Shown in pieces: positions 14,393 through 20,802 of a stretch of DNA of 20,802 bases. The stretch lies in the NCBI GenBank assembly GCA_023146675.1, contig JAGLBQ010000062.1, positions 1-20,802 of the forward strand, in the 5' to 3' direction. The position numbers and the translations under genes were made by a program. Below the pieces are notes generated by a model, which did not search any database, was not told the DNA's origin, and worked only from the letters and a program-made list of their open reading frames with translations. Position 1 is the first letter of the stretch, and every line of letters begins with the position of its first letter. Source of the DNA: Cocleimonas sp. (lineage in GTDB: Bacteria > Pseudomonadota > Gammaproteobacteria > Thiotrichales > Thiotrichaceae).

Positions 14393-16315
14393 ATGAGCAT
14401 TTTTAATCATTACCAAGCACGTTATGAGCAACATAAAGAAGAAGAATTATCATTAAAAGAGTATCTAGATTTATGTAAGGAAGATCCTCTCGTTTATGCC
14501 TCTGCGACAGAGAGAATGTTAGCGTCAATTGGTGAACCTACTATTATTGACACGTCGCGTGACGCAGTACTGAGCCGTATTTTCTCAAATAAAAAGATAA
14601 AAACCTACCCTGCATTTGAAGATTTTTATGGTATGGAAGACTGTATTGAACAGATTGTTTCTTTTTATCGTCATGCAGCGCAAGGGCTGGAAGAGAGTAA
14701 ACAGGTGCTTTATTTGCTAGGCCCTGTGGGCGGTGGAAAATCATCATTGGCAGAGACATTAAAAAGCCTGATGGAAAAAATGCCGATTTATTGTATTAAA
14801 GGGTCGCCGATTAATGAGTCGCCTTTAGGCTTGTTTAACTATACGGAAGATGGTCAAATTTTGCAGGAGGATTATGGCATAGAGGCACGTTATGTTAAAT
14901 CCATTATGTCACCTTGGGCGGTCAAACGGCTCAATGAGTTTGGTGGCGATATTACACAATTCCGTGTGGTTAAGCGTTATCCTTCTCAGCTAAATCAGCT
15001 GGCTATTTCTAAAACTGAACCTGGGGATGAGAATAATCAGGATATTTCGGCTTTAGTGGGTAAAATTGATATTCGCAAGCTGGAAGACTTTCCGCAAAAT
15101 GATACCGATGCATACAGTTATTCGGGTGGGTTATGCTTATCAAATCAGGGCTTGATGGAATTTGTGGAGATGTTTAAAGCGCCCATTAAAGTGCTGCATC
15201 CTTTATTAACAGCAACGCAAGAAGGCAATTATAACGGCACGGAAAGTATTGGAGGGATTCCCTTTAATGGCACAATATTAGCGCATTCCAATGAATCAGA
15301 GTGGCAGACCTTTAAGAATGATAGAAACAATGAAGCCTTTATCGACCGTGTTTCGATTGTTAAAGTGCCTTATTGCTTACGTGTCAGTGAAGAGATCAAG
15401 ATTTATAATAAACTTATCGAAAATAGCTCATTAGGAGCAGCTCCTTGTGCGCCTGATACACTGAAAATGTTAGCGCAATTGAGTATTTTATCGCGTCTTA
15501 AAGAACCAGAAAACTCCAATATGTTTTCCAAGATGCGTATTTATAATGGCGAAAATCTAAAAGACATTGATCCCAAAGCAAAAACTTATCAGGAATACTG
15601 TGATGTAGCGGGTGTCAATGAAGGTATGGATGGTCTTTCTACTCGCTTCGCTTTTAAAATTCTTTCCAAAGTGTTTAATTATGACTCTGCCGAAATAGCG
15701 GCTAATCCTGTGCATTTAATGTATGTATTAGAACAGCAAATTGAACGTGAACAGTTTCCTGAAGATCTACAAAATCGTTATATTGGCTATATCAAAGAAT
15801 ACCTATCGCCACGTTATGTTGATTTTATTGGCAAAGAAATTCAAACGGCTTATCTTGAGTCTTATTCTGAATATGGTCAAAATCTATTTGATCGTTATGT
15901 CACCTATGCGGATTTCTGGATACAAGACCAAGAATTTCGTGACCCTGAAACAGGTGAATTATTAGATCGATCTTCTTTGAATGCTGATCTTGAGAAAATT
16001 GAAAAAGCAGCAGGGATTAGTAATCCTAAAGACTTTCGTCATGAAGTGGTGAACTTCGTCTTGCGAGCAAGAGCTAATAACCAAGGTCAAAATCCTGCTT
16101 GGACGAGCTATGAAAAACTGCGACGTGTGATTGAGAAGAAGATGTTCTCAAGTACGGAAGAGTTACTCCCTGTTATTTCATTTAGTGCCAAATCATCTAC
16201 CGATGAACAGCGTAAGCATGACAATTTTGTCTCACGCATGATGGAGCGGGGCTATACCGAGAAACAGGTGCGTCTATTAGCTGAGTGGTATCTACGGGTG
16301 CGTAAGTCACAGTAA
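14393..16315 (+). CDS. prkA: PrkA-family AAA+ ATPase / serine protein kinase (YeaG)
   Basis: This 640-residue cytoplasmic protein matches E. coli YeaG in length. It begins MSIFNHYQARYEQHKEEELSLKEYL (shown in part). The AAA+ domain (about 20-390) carries the Walker A motif GPVGGGKS at 110-117. The C-terminal PrkA domain (about 400-640) has the family's kinase-like region and ends MERGYTEKQVRLLAEWYLRV. PrkA of Bacillus was described as a serine kinase and, in other work, as an ATP-dependent protease, so its true activity is debated. In enterobacteria yeaG is a starvation and general-stress gene. Here it leads an operon with yeaH and spoVR, the order conserved in many proteobacteria. AGGGAT about 6-11 bases before the ATG is the ribosome binding site. 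A strong hairpin lies between it and yeaH, suggesting unequal expression. Confidence 0.96.
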   Translation: MSIFNHYQARYEQHKEEELSLKEYLDLCKEDPLVYASATERMLASIGEPTIIDTSRDAVLSRIFSNKKIKTYPAFEDFYGMEDCIEQIVSFYRHAAQGLEESKQVLYLLGPVGGGKSSLAETLKSLMEKMPIYCIKGSPINESPLGLFNYTEDGQILQEDYGIEARYVKSIMSPWAVKRLNEFGGDITQFRVVKRYPSQLNQLAISKTEPGDENNQDISALVGKIDIRKLEDFPQNDTDAYSYSGGLCLSNQGLMEFVEMFKAPIKVLHPLLTATQEGNYNGTESIGGIPFNGTILAHSNESEWQTFKNDRNNEAFIDRVSIVKVPYCLRVSEEIKIYNKLIENSSLGAAPCAPDTLKMLAQLSILSRLKEPENSNMFSKMRIYNGENLKDIDPKAKTYQEYCDVAGVNEGMDGLSTRFAFKILSKVFNYDSAEIAANPVHLMYVLEQQIEREQFPEDLQNRYIGYIKEYLSPRYVDFIGKEIQTAYLESYSEYGQNLFDRYVTYADFWIQDQEFRDPETGELLDRSSLNADLEKIEKAAGISNPKDFRHEVVNFVLRARANNQGQNPAWTSYEKLRRVIEKKMFSSTEELLPVISFSAKSSTDEQRKHDNFVSRMMERGYTEKQVRLLAEWYLRVRKSQ

Positions 16316-16345
16316 GCGCAGAAAATAAAAACTCTTAGAGGGTAT

Positions 16346-16377
16346 CTAGTTATGAGACTCTAGCATCTCATAACTAG
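16346..16377 (+). terminator. Intercistronic 12-bp hairpin between prkA and yeaH
   Basis: CTAGTTATGAGA (16346-16357) and TCTCATAACTAG (16366-16377) are perfect complements around an 8-base loop, 31 bases after the prkA stop and 36 before the yeaH ATG. No T-run follows, so a full rho-independent terminator is unlikely. It more probably protects the prkA 3' end or marks an RNA processing point, or attenuates yeaH-spoVR. Confidence 0.55.
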
Positions 16378-16413
16378 CATCCATTGGTTTTCTTAAATAG
16401 ACGAGGTGCGAGC

Positions 16414-17694
16414 ATGTCCTATATTATTGATCGTCGTTTAAATAGTAAAAATAAAAGTACAGTAAATCGACAACGGTTTCTCAAACGCTATCGCAAACAA
16501 ATTCGCAAATCGGTTTCCGATGCCGTGAATCAGCGCAATATTCAAGATATGGAGCAAGGTGAGTCCATATCCATTCCAACAAAAGATATATCAGAGCCTG
16601 CTTTTAGCCATGGCAAGGGGGGGCGTCGTACGGTTGTTCATCCTGGAAATAAAGAATTTGCGGAAGGTGATCGTCTACCACGTCCTGAAGGTGGGCAGGG
16701 TGGATCGGGTCAAGGTCAGGCGAGTGATTCTGGTGAGGGCATGGATGAGTTTGTGTTTCAGATTTCACAAAGTGAATTTTTAGAATTTATGTTTGAAAAT
16801 CTTGCCTTGCCTAATATGGTCAAGCGTCAGCTACTAGGGATGGATAGTTTTAGCTATCATCAAGCAGGTATTAGCGAAGTAGGTAATCCTAACCAGATGA
16901 ATTTGGTGCGTACGATGCGGAGCGCGCAGGCGCGACGGATTGCATTAGGGGGTAAAAAACGTAAAAAAAGGCGTGAATTACGCCAGCAGTTAGTTGCGTT
17001 TATAGAGCCACTTTCTAAATCAGAGCACTTAAAAAAGTTAACGATTGAAGAAGAAATCGCAGTCTTAACCAAGAAGCTCAATGCGCTCCCTTATATTGAT
17101 GAGTATGACCTGAAATATAACCTTAAAGTAAAGACTCCCAAACCTTCCCCGCAAGCAGTTATGTTCTGTGTGATGGACGTGTCGGGTTCAATGACGCAGG
17201 ATATTAAAAATACTGCCAAGCGATTTTTCTTTTTGTTGTATTTATTCTTGCAGCGCAATTATAAAAAAATTGAGGTGGTGTTTATTCGTCATCATACCAA
17301 AGCCAGTGAAGTGGACGAGGAAACCTTTTTTTATGATCGTGAAACAGGCGGCACAGTCGTATCCAGCGCATTAGAAATGGTGAGTGATGTGATACAAGAA
17401 CGCTATCCACCTGATCAATGGAATATTTATACCGCGCAAGCATCTGATGGAGATAACTGGCCCAATGACCAAGCTATTTGTCATAAATTAATGACGGAAA
17501 AAATCTTGCCCTTTGTACAATATTTTACCTATATAGAAATAGGAAGCAGTCAACCGCAAGAGCTATGGCATTTATATCAAGGAATACAACGAGATTTCAG
17601 TCATAACTTTGCAACCAGTCGTGTTGAGAATGATGCTGATATTTACCCCGTATTCCGTGAGCTATTTAAAAAGAGGGTGAACAATGAGCATTAA
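16414..17694 (+). CDS. yeaH: YeaH/DUF444 von Willebrand A-like protein
   Basis: YeaH is the usual genetic partner of PrkA. The start is set at 16414 (MSYIIDRRLNSKNKSTVNRQ), because that is the family N-terminus and GAGGTG lies 5 bases before it. An in-frame ATG 30 bases earlier adds ten unlikely residues. The 426-residue protein has a basic N-terminal half with a Gly-rich stretch (about 90-110), then a VWA-like domain (about 245-426). That domain has metal-site residues in DVSGSM (255-260), GGT (312-314) and SDGDN (344-348), which resemble a MIDAS site. AAA+/VWA pairs commonly act as remodelling machines, so YeaH may be a metal-dependent adaptor for PrkA; this is inference. Its end overlaps spoVR by 11 bases. 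Confidence 0.94.
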   Translation: MSYIIDRRLNSKNKSTVNRQRFLKRYRKQIRKSVSDAVNQRNIQDMEQGESISIPTKDISEPAFSHGKGGRRTVVHPGNKEFAEGDRLPRPEGGQGGSGQGQASDSGEGMDEFVFQISQSEFLEFMFENLALPNMVKRQLLGMDSFSYHQAGISEVGNPNQMNLVRTMRSAQARRIALGGKKRKKRRELRQQLVAFIEPLSKSEHLKKLTIEEEIAVLTKKLNALPYIDEYDLKYNLKVKTPKPSPQAVMFCVMDVSGSMTQDIKNTAKRFFFLLYLFLQRNYKKIEVVFIRHHTKASEVDEETFFYDRETGGTVVSSALEMVSDVIQERYPPDQWNIYTAQASDGDNWPNDQAICHKLMTEKILPFVQYFTYIEIGSSQPQELWHLYQGIQRDFSHNFATSRVENDADIYPVFRELFKKRVNNEH

Positions 17695-19189
17695 ACAGAA
17701 ATCAAGACCACTCTCAACGCAATCAGAATGGACGTTTGAGCTATTAGAAACGTATGATCGAGAAATAGGGCGTATTGCCAAAGAAAAATTTAAGCTAGAT
17801 ACCTATCCGAACCAAATAGAAGTGATTAGATCAGATCAAATGATGGATGCGTACTCCTCTGTGGGTATGCCCATTAATTATAATCATTGGTCCTTTGGTA
17901 AAAGTTTCCTGTCCACAGAGCAAAACTATCAACGTGGACGCATGGGGCTTGCGTATGAAATTGTGATCAATTCTAACCCTTGTATTTCCTATTTAATGGA
18001 AGAAAACACCATGACAATGCAGGCATTGGTAATTGCTCATGCTTGCTACGGTCATAACTCTTTTTTTAAGGGCAATTACCTCTTTAAAACATGGACAGAT
18101 GCAGAGGGAATTATTGATTATCTACAATTTGCACGTCAGTATATTGCTAAATGTGAAGAGCGTTATGGTGCTGATGAGGTTGAAAAGCTCTTAGACTCCT
18201 GTCATGCACTATCAAATTATGGGGTTGATCGTTATAAGCGCCCTAACCCTATTTCCGCGCAGCAAGAGCAAAAGCGTCAGCAAGAACGTGAAGCGTATAT
18301 TCAACGACATATTAATGATATTTGGCGCACACTTCCTAAACCTCAGCATGTCGAAGCAAGTAGAGAAGAAGTACGTTTTCCACCGCAGCCAGAAGAAAAC
18401 TTGCTCTATTTTATCGAAAAAAATGCACCGCACTTGGCGGCATGGCAACGTGAAATTGTGCGTATTGTGCGTAAAATTTCACAATACTTCTATCCACAAA
18501 AACAAACCCAAGTGATGAATGAAGGCTGGGCCACCTTTTGGCACTACACATTACTGCACGAAATGTATGACGAAGGGTTAGTGACGGATGGCTTTATGCT
18601 AGAGTTTTTAACATCGCATACCAGTGTCGTGGCTCAACCAGATTTTGATAGCGAGTATTACTCTGGGATTAATCCTTATGCGCTAGGTTTTGCAATGATG
18701 CAGGATATTCGTCGTATTTGTGAAAACCCCACCAATGAAGATAAAGAATGGTTTCCTGATATAGCAGGATCAGACTGGTTGGAAACCTTGCACAATGCAA
18801 TGCAAAACTACCGTGATGAAAGCTTTATTTTGCAATTTTTATCACCCAAATTAATACGTGAGTTCCATCTGTTTTTGGTGGAAGACGATGATCATAGTGA
18901 AACAATTGGGATTGAAGCCATTCACAATGAACGTGGTTATCAGCGTGTCAGAGAACACTTAGCACAACAATACAATCTGGGTTATAGAGAGCCAAATATA
19001 CAAGTTTATAATGTAGATATACGAGGTGATCGACGCTTGACGTTACAGCATCAAATGCACGATAGAAAACCATTGAGTGATGATGCAGAAGAGGTTGTTA
19101 AACATCTGCATCGTTTATGGGGATATACCGTTGTGTTGGATTCGGTGGATGAGAATGATGAAATTAAGCAAAGCTTTCGATGTTCTTGA
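17684..19189 (+). CDS. spoVR: SpoVR family protein (YcgB)
   Basis: This 501-residue cytoplasmic protein is a full-length SpoVR/YcgB. Conserved stretches include HACYGHNSFFKG (119-130), DYLQFARQYIAKCEERYG (about 145-162), NEGWATFWHY (279-288) and YYSGINPYALGF near the middle. The conserved His and Glu residues (H119, H123, E280, H287) look like metal ligands, but no catalytic activity is established for the family. In Bacillus SpoVR affects spore cortex formation; in non-sporulating proteobacteria it travels with prkA and yeaH and is expressed in stationary or starved cells. The ATG overlaps the yeaH end by 11 bases and AGAGGGTG just before it is a good ribosome binding site, so the two are tightly coupled. 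No defect in the reading frame was seen. Confidence 0.95.
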   Translation: MSIKQKSRPLSTQSEWTFELLETYDREIGRIAKEKFKLDTYPNQIEVIRSDQMMDAYSSVGMPINYNHWSFGKSFLSTEQNYQRGRMGLAYEIVINSNPCISYLMEENTMTMQALVIAHACYGHNSFFKGNYLFKTWTDAEGIIDYLQFARQYIAKCEERYGADEVEKLLDSCHALSNYGVDRYKRPNPISAQQEQKRQQEREAYIQRHINDIWRTLPKPQHVEASREEVRFPPQPEENLLYFIEKNAPHLAAWQREIVRIVRKISQYFYPQKQTQVMNEGWATFWHYTLLHEMYDEGLVTDGFMLEFLTSHTSVVAQPDFDSEYYSGINPYALGFAMMQDIRRICENPTNEDKEWFPDIAGSDWLETLHNAMQNYRDESFILQFLSPKLIREFHLFLVEDDDHSETIGIEAIHNERGYQRVREHLAQQYNLGYREPNIQVYNVDIRGDRRLTLQHQMHDRKPLSDDAEEVVKHLHRLWGYTVVLDSVDENDEIKQSFRCS

Positions 19190-19199
19190 TGAGAGTATC

Positions 19200-19309
19200 A
19201 GCAGTTCCAGCGGTCTTCTGTAACCCGTATAAAGAGGGTTCTATGTTTGTTATTTGTTACACGAATGGCATACTATCAACATCTACGCTAAAATTTGCTG
19301 GGAACTGCT
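19200..19309. repeat. Nested inverted-repeat element downstream of spoVR (MITE-like or structured 3' UTR)
   Basis: AGCAGTTCCAGC at 19200-19211 is repeated in inverted form as GCTGGGAACTGCT at 19297-19309 (one-base indel). Inside it, TGTAAC (19219-19224) faces GTTACA (19256-19261), and AACCC (19222-19226) faces GGGTT (19236-19240). The whole 110-base unit can fold on itself. It begins 11 bases after the spoVR stop. No target-site duplication or transposase was seen, so a nonautonomous mobile element and a structured transcript end are both open. Confidence 0.45.
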
Positions 19310-19389
19310 AATTAAACTATGCGAGCTTACAAATAGCAGTTGATTTTTATGGTTATGAAAATGCACAAGCGTAATTAAATTTTAGAAGT

Positions 19390-19421
19390 TTTCCTTCCAT
19401 AGCTTTTACTGTGGAAGGAAA
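19390..19421. terminator. Hairpin 3' of the Rpn-type nuclease gene
   Basis: TTTCCTTCCA (19390-19399) pairs perfectly with TGGAAGGAAA (19412-19421), extendable inward by three pairs, 22 bases past the nuclease stop. It lies between the ends of two convergent transcripts. Neither strand has a proper T-run after the stem, so it is a probable but not certain terminator. Confidence 0.5.
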
Positions 19422-19442
19422 TGTAAATAACTCGGCATCAAT

Positions 19443-20315
19443 TTATAAATCTTTAATCGTTTCAATACTTAAGCCTGTCTTTTTGGCGATGATATCTACA
19501 TCTAAAATATCCAGTAGTTTTTTTGCTAACGCTATTTTTTCTTTCTCTCTACCTTTTTCAATGCCTTTTTCAATACCCGCCTCTAAGCCTTTTTTCTCAG
19601 CCTCCTCTTTGGCATAGTCCATGACATTTTTATAATCCAGTCTTGCTTTCAAATCCTGCTGATAGGCAAATTGCTCATCTTCATCTAATGCCAAAAATTC
19701 AGCCACTTGAAAAGCTTCTGCGATGAGGTCATCTTCTGCTAGTGTTTCAGGAATTGATTGACTGTCGGCAAGGTGGTTCAGGTAGTAGAGCCAATATTCA
19801 AGGTGGTTAGAGAGTTCCTTCTCCTGTTTCTTGAAGTTTGGCATTTGTAGGTAATAGTATTTTAGCTTGTCATAAAACACCTCATTATTACCATCTTTGA
19901 GCTGTACCTCAGTTAAGTAGTTATCATCAAGGGTAAAGTCCAGTATGCCGACAAAAAATATCTTTTTTAAGCGATAATCCCAATCCCCTCGTTTTGATTG
20001 TTGCTGAATGGGAAAACTGGTGTAGTAGAGACTGCGGTCTTTAAAATATTTTTGTTTGCTTCTTTGTAGTTCAACAATGAAATTATTGTTTTTCTCGTCC
20101 GTACAATAAACATCAAACACCGCACGTCGATCGACAATATTCAAGCCCATCTTTTCAAGATTTCGGTATTCAAGATTAATAATTTTATCGTCTATATCGA
20201 GTAGATCATTGAGAAAGCTAATCAGAAAGTGCTTATTCTCCTCTGTCCCAAAAATATGTTTAAACCCAAAGTCAGTAAAGGGATCAATATATTTGTCTTT
20301 TATCATCATGCACAT
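19443..20315 (-). CDS. Rpn-family recombination-promoting nuclease / PD-(D/E)XK putative transposase
   Basis: This 290-residue protein belongs to the Rpn/YhgA-like PD-(D/E)XK nuclease family (TIGR01784 type). The opening DKYIDPFTDFGFKHIFG and the nuclease core with D68 in VFDVY and E82-x-Q84 in FIVELQ are typical. Q replaces the textbook Lys, as is usual in this family. A long helical region follows, with the repetitive EKKGLEAGIEKGIEKGREKEK segment (about 242-262), then a C-terminal helix pair. E. coli Rpn proteins cut DNA and raise RecA-independent recombination; real transposition has not been shown. AGGAGG 8 bases before the ATG at 20315 selects that start over two in-frame Met codons at positions 3 and 4. 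It is a lone accessory gene converging on spoVR; relatives often occur in many copies per genome. No terminal repeats flank it. Confidence 0.88.
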   Translation of the reverse strand: MCMMIKDKYIDPFTDFGFKHIFGTEENKHFLISFLNDLLDIDDKIINLEYRNLEKMGLNIVDRRAVFDVYCTDEKNNNFIVELQRSKQKYFKDRSLYYTSFPIQQQSKRGDWDYRLKKIFFVGILDFTLDDNYLTEVQLKDGNNEVFYDKLKYYYLQMPNFKKQEKELSNHLEYWLYYLNHLADSQSIPETLAEDDLIAEAFQVAEFLALDEDEQFAYQQDLKARLDYKNVMDYAKEEAEKKGLEAGIEKGIEKGREKEKIALAKKLLDILDVDIIAKKTGLSIETIKDL

Positions 20316-20660
20316 AGTTGCATCCTCCTTTTTTGATGCTTTGTTTTATTGTCTTCAGCAAGACCCTAATAAACACATCACTAGATTTTAGCATAGTCAA
20401 GTGTATAAGCTTTTAGTTTGTTAGATTGATTGAGTAATCAAAGTCACACTGATTGCTTAATTATTAATCTCTGATTAAGTTTGACTCAGATAAGCTGTCA
20501 ATTGTCAGAAGATGACTTTTTTGTCAGTTTCGTGATATTTATGAAATTAAGGGGATATTTTTGTATCAAAATATGCTCTTAGATTATTTATCGCAAGGAT
20601 GCATCGGTAACTAACAGCATAACCTTAGTGACGCATATAAAAATAATAGAGAAAGTAGTA
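20316..20660. other. Divergent intergenic region right of the Rpn-type gene
   Basis: This 345-base AT-rich gap holds the upstream signals of the nuclease (minus) and of the partial gene at 20661 (plus). Two short palindromes are visible: TTGATT-GAGT-AATCAA (20426-20441) and TTAATC-TCT-GATTAA (20465-20479). GTCAG recurs around 20500-20527. No further coding frame was recognised. Confidence 0.5.
20385..20393 (-). promoter_or_regulatory. Possible extended -10 promoter of the Rpn-type gene
   Basis: The minus strand reads TGCTAAAAT, an extended -10 (TGN followed by TAAAAT) without a matching -35, about 70 bases before the ATG. Single-motif evidence only. Confidence 0.35.
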
Positions 20661-20802
20661 ATGGGCGTATTAGAAACAGTAAGGAATATCCACCAGCAAA
20701 TTCAATGGTTTGGCAGGCTACAAAAAAAAAGTACTATAAAAAAAGGTCAGCTAGAGCAGTTATCATCTTTTGATGGAATAAAAAATATCTTTATTCTGCC
20801 TC
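20661..20802 (+). CDS. Unrecognised protein, N-terminal part only
   Basis: A reading frame opens at the ATG at 20661 and stays open for 47 codons to the right edge. It starts MGVLETVRNIHQQIQWFGRL and continues with a Lys-rich stretch, then LEQLSSFDGIKNIFIL. There is no signal peptide or membrane segment in this part; the beginning looks like an amphipathic helix. The ribosome binding site (GAGAAAG) is weak. I do not recognise the family, and too little is present to guess a function. It is divergent from the nuclease gene. Confidence 0.5.
   Translation, partial: MGVLETVRNIHQQIQWFGRLQKKSTIKKGQLEQLSSFDGIKNIFILP

Noticed and set aside
16384..16413. Upstream ATG adding ten residues (MVFLNRRGAS) to YeaH
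   Set aside because: The family N-terminus begins MSYIIDRRLN, and GAGGTG is spaced correctly for 16414, not for 16384.
19443..20315. Rpn-type gene as a complete transposon
   Set aside because: No terminal inverted repeats or target duplication flank the gene, and the inverted-repeat unit at 19200-19309 lies on one side only.
20426..20441. TTGATT-GAGT-AATCAA as an FNR site
   Set aside because: The two TTGAT/ATCAA halves are 6 rather than 4 bases apart, which does not fit FNR; probably an AT-rich chance palindrome.

Overview
The window looks like chromosomal DNA of an AT-rich gammaproteobacterium. The basis is gene content: a HemB of the Asp-rich magnesium type otherwise familiar from Pseudomonas, an ElyC homologue, the prkA-yeaH-spoVR trio known in E. 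coli as yeaG, yeaH and ycgB, and a GlyGly-CTERM-like surface anchor. A sulfur- or methane-oxidising relative (Thiotrichales or similar) would fit, but nothing here fixes the genus. No rRNA, tRNA, CRISPR array or complete insertion sequence was seen. Most of the window is housekeeping and stress-response DNA; accessory DNA is visible at the two ends (a type I restriction-modification gene at the left; an Rpn-type nuclease and a small inverted-repeat element at the right).

Left part, all on the minus strand (1-7303): the start of hsdM; a three-domain ferredoxin/FAD/NAD reductase; a ferrous-iron operon feoA-feoB followed by a DUF318-type metal permease with a Cys-rich tail; and the operon hemB-aroE (haem and shikimate pathways), joined stop-to-start with no gap. 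The feoA promoter carries an FNR-type site centred at about -41.5 from a good -10 box, which predicts anaerobic activation of iron uptake. Between aroE and feoA lies a strong symmetrical terminator, and on the plus strand a possible short transcript or 18-residue ORF.

Middle (7492-12153): a plus-strand pair made of a secreted M23 peptidase with a cadherin/Ig-like domain and a C-terminal sorting signal, translationally coupled to an ElyC-type envelope protein. Phosphoenolpyruvate carboxylase converges on this pair, with hairpins in the shared gap.

Right part (12392-19189): a flotillin-like SPFH protein is transcribed away from the prkA-yeaH-spoVR operon. The 432-base divergent spacer holds a G-tract able to form a quadruplex and several palindromes. 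PrkA (AAA+ ATPase/kinase), YeaH (von Willebrand A fold) and SpoVR probably act together in starvation or stress adaptation; a flotillin next to them suggests, but does not show, a membrane link. A 12-bp-stem hairpin separates prkA from yeaH, and yeaH and spoVR overlap by 11 bases. Beyond spoVR come a nested inverted-repeat element of about 110 bases, an Rpn-family nuclease on the minus strand and the first 47 codons of an unrecognised plus-strand gene running off the window.
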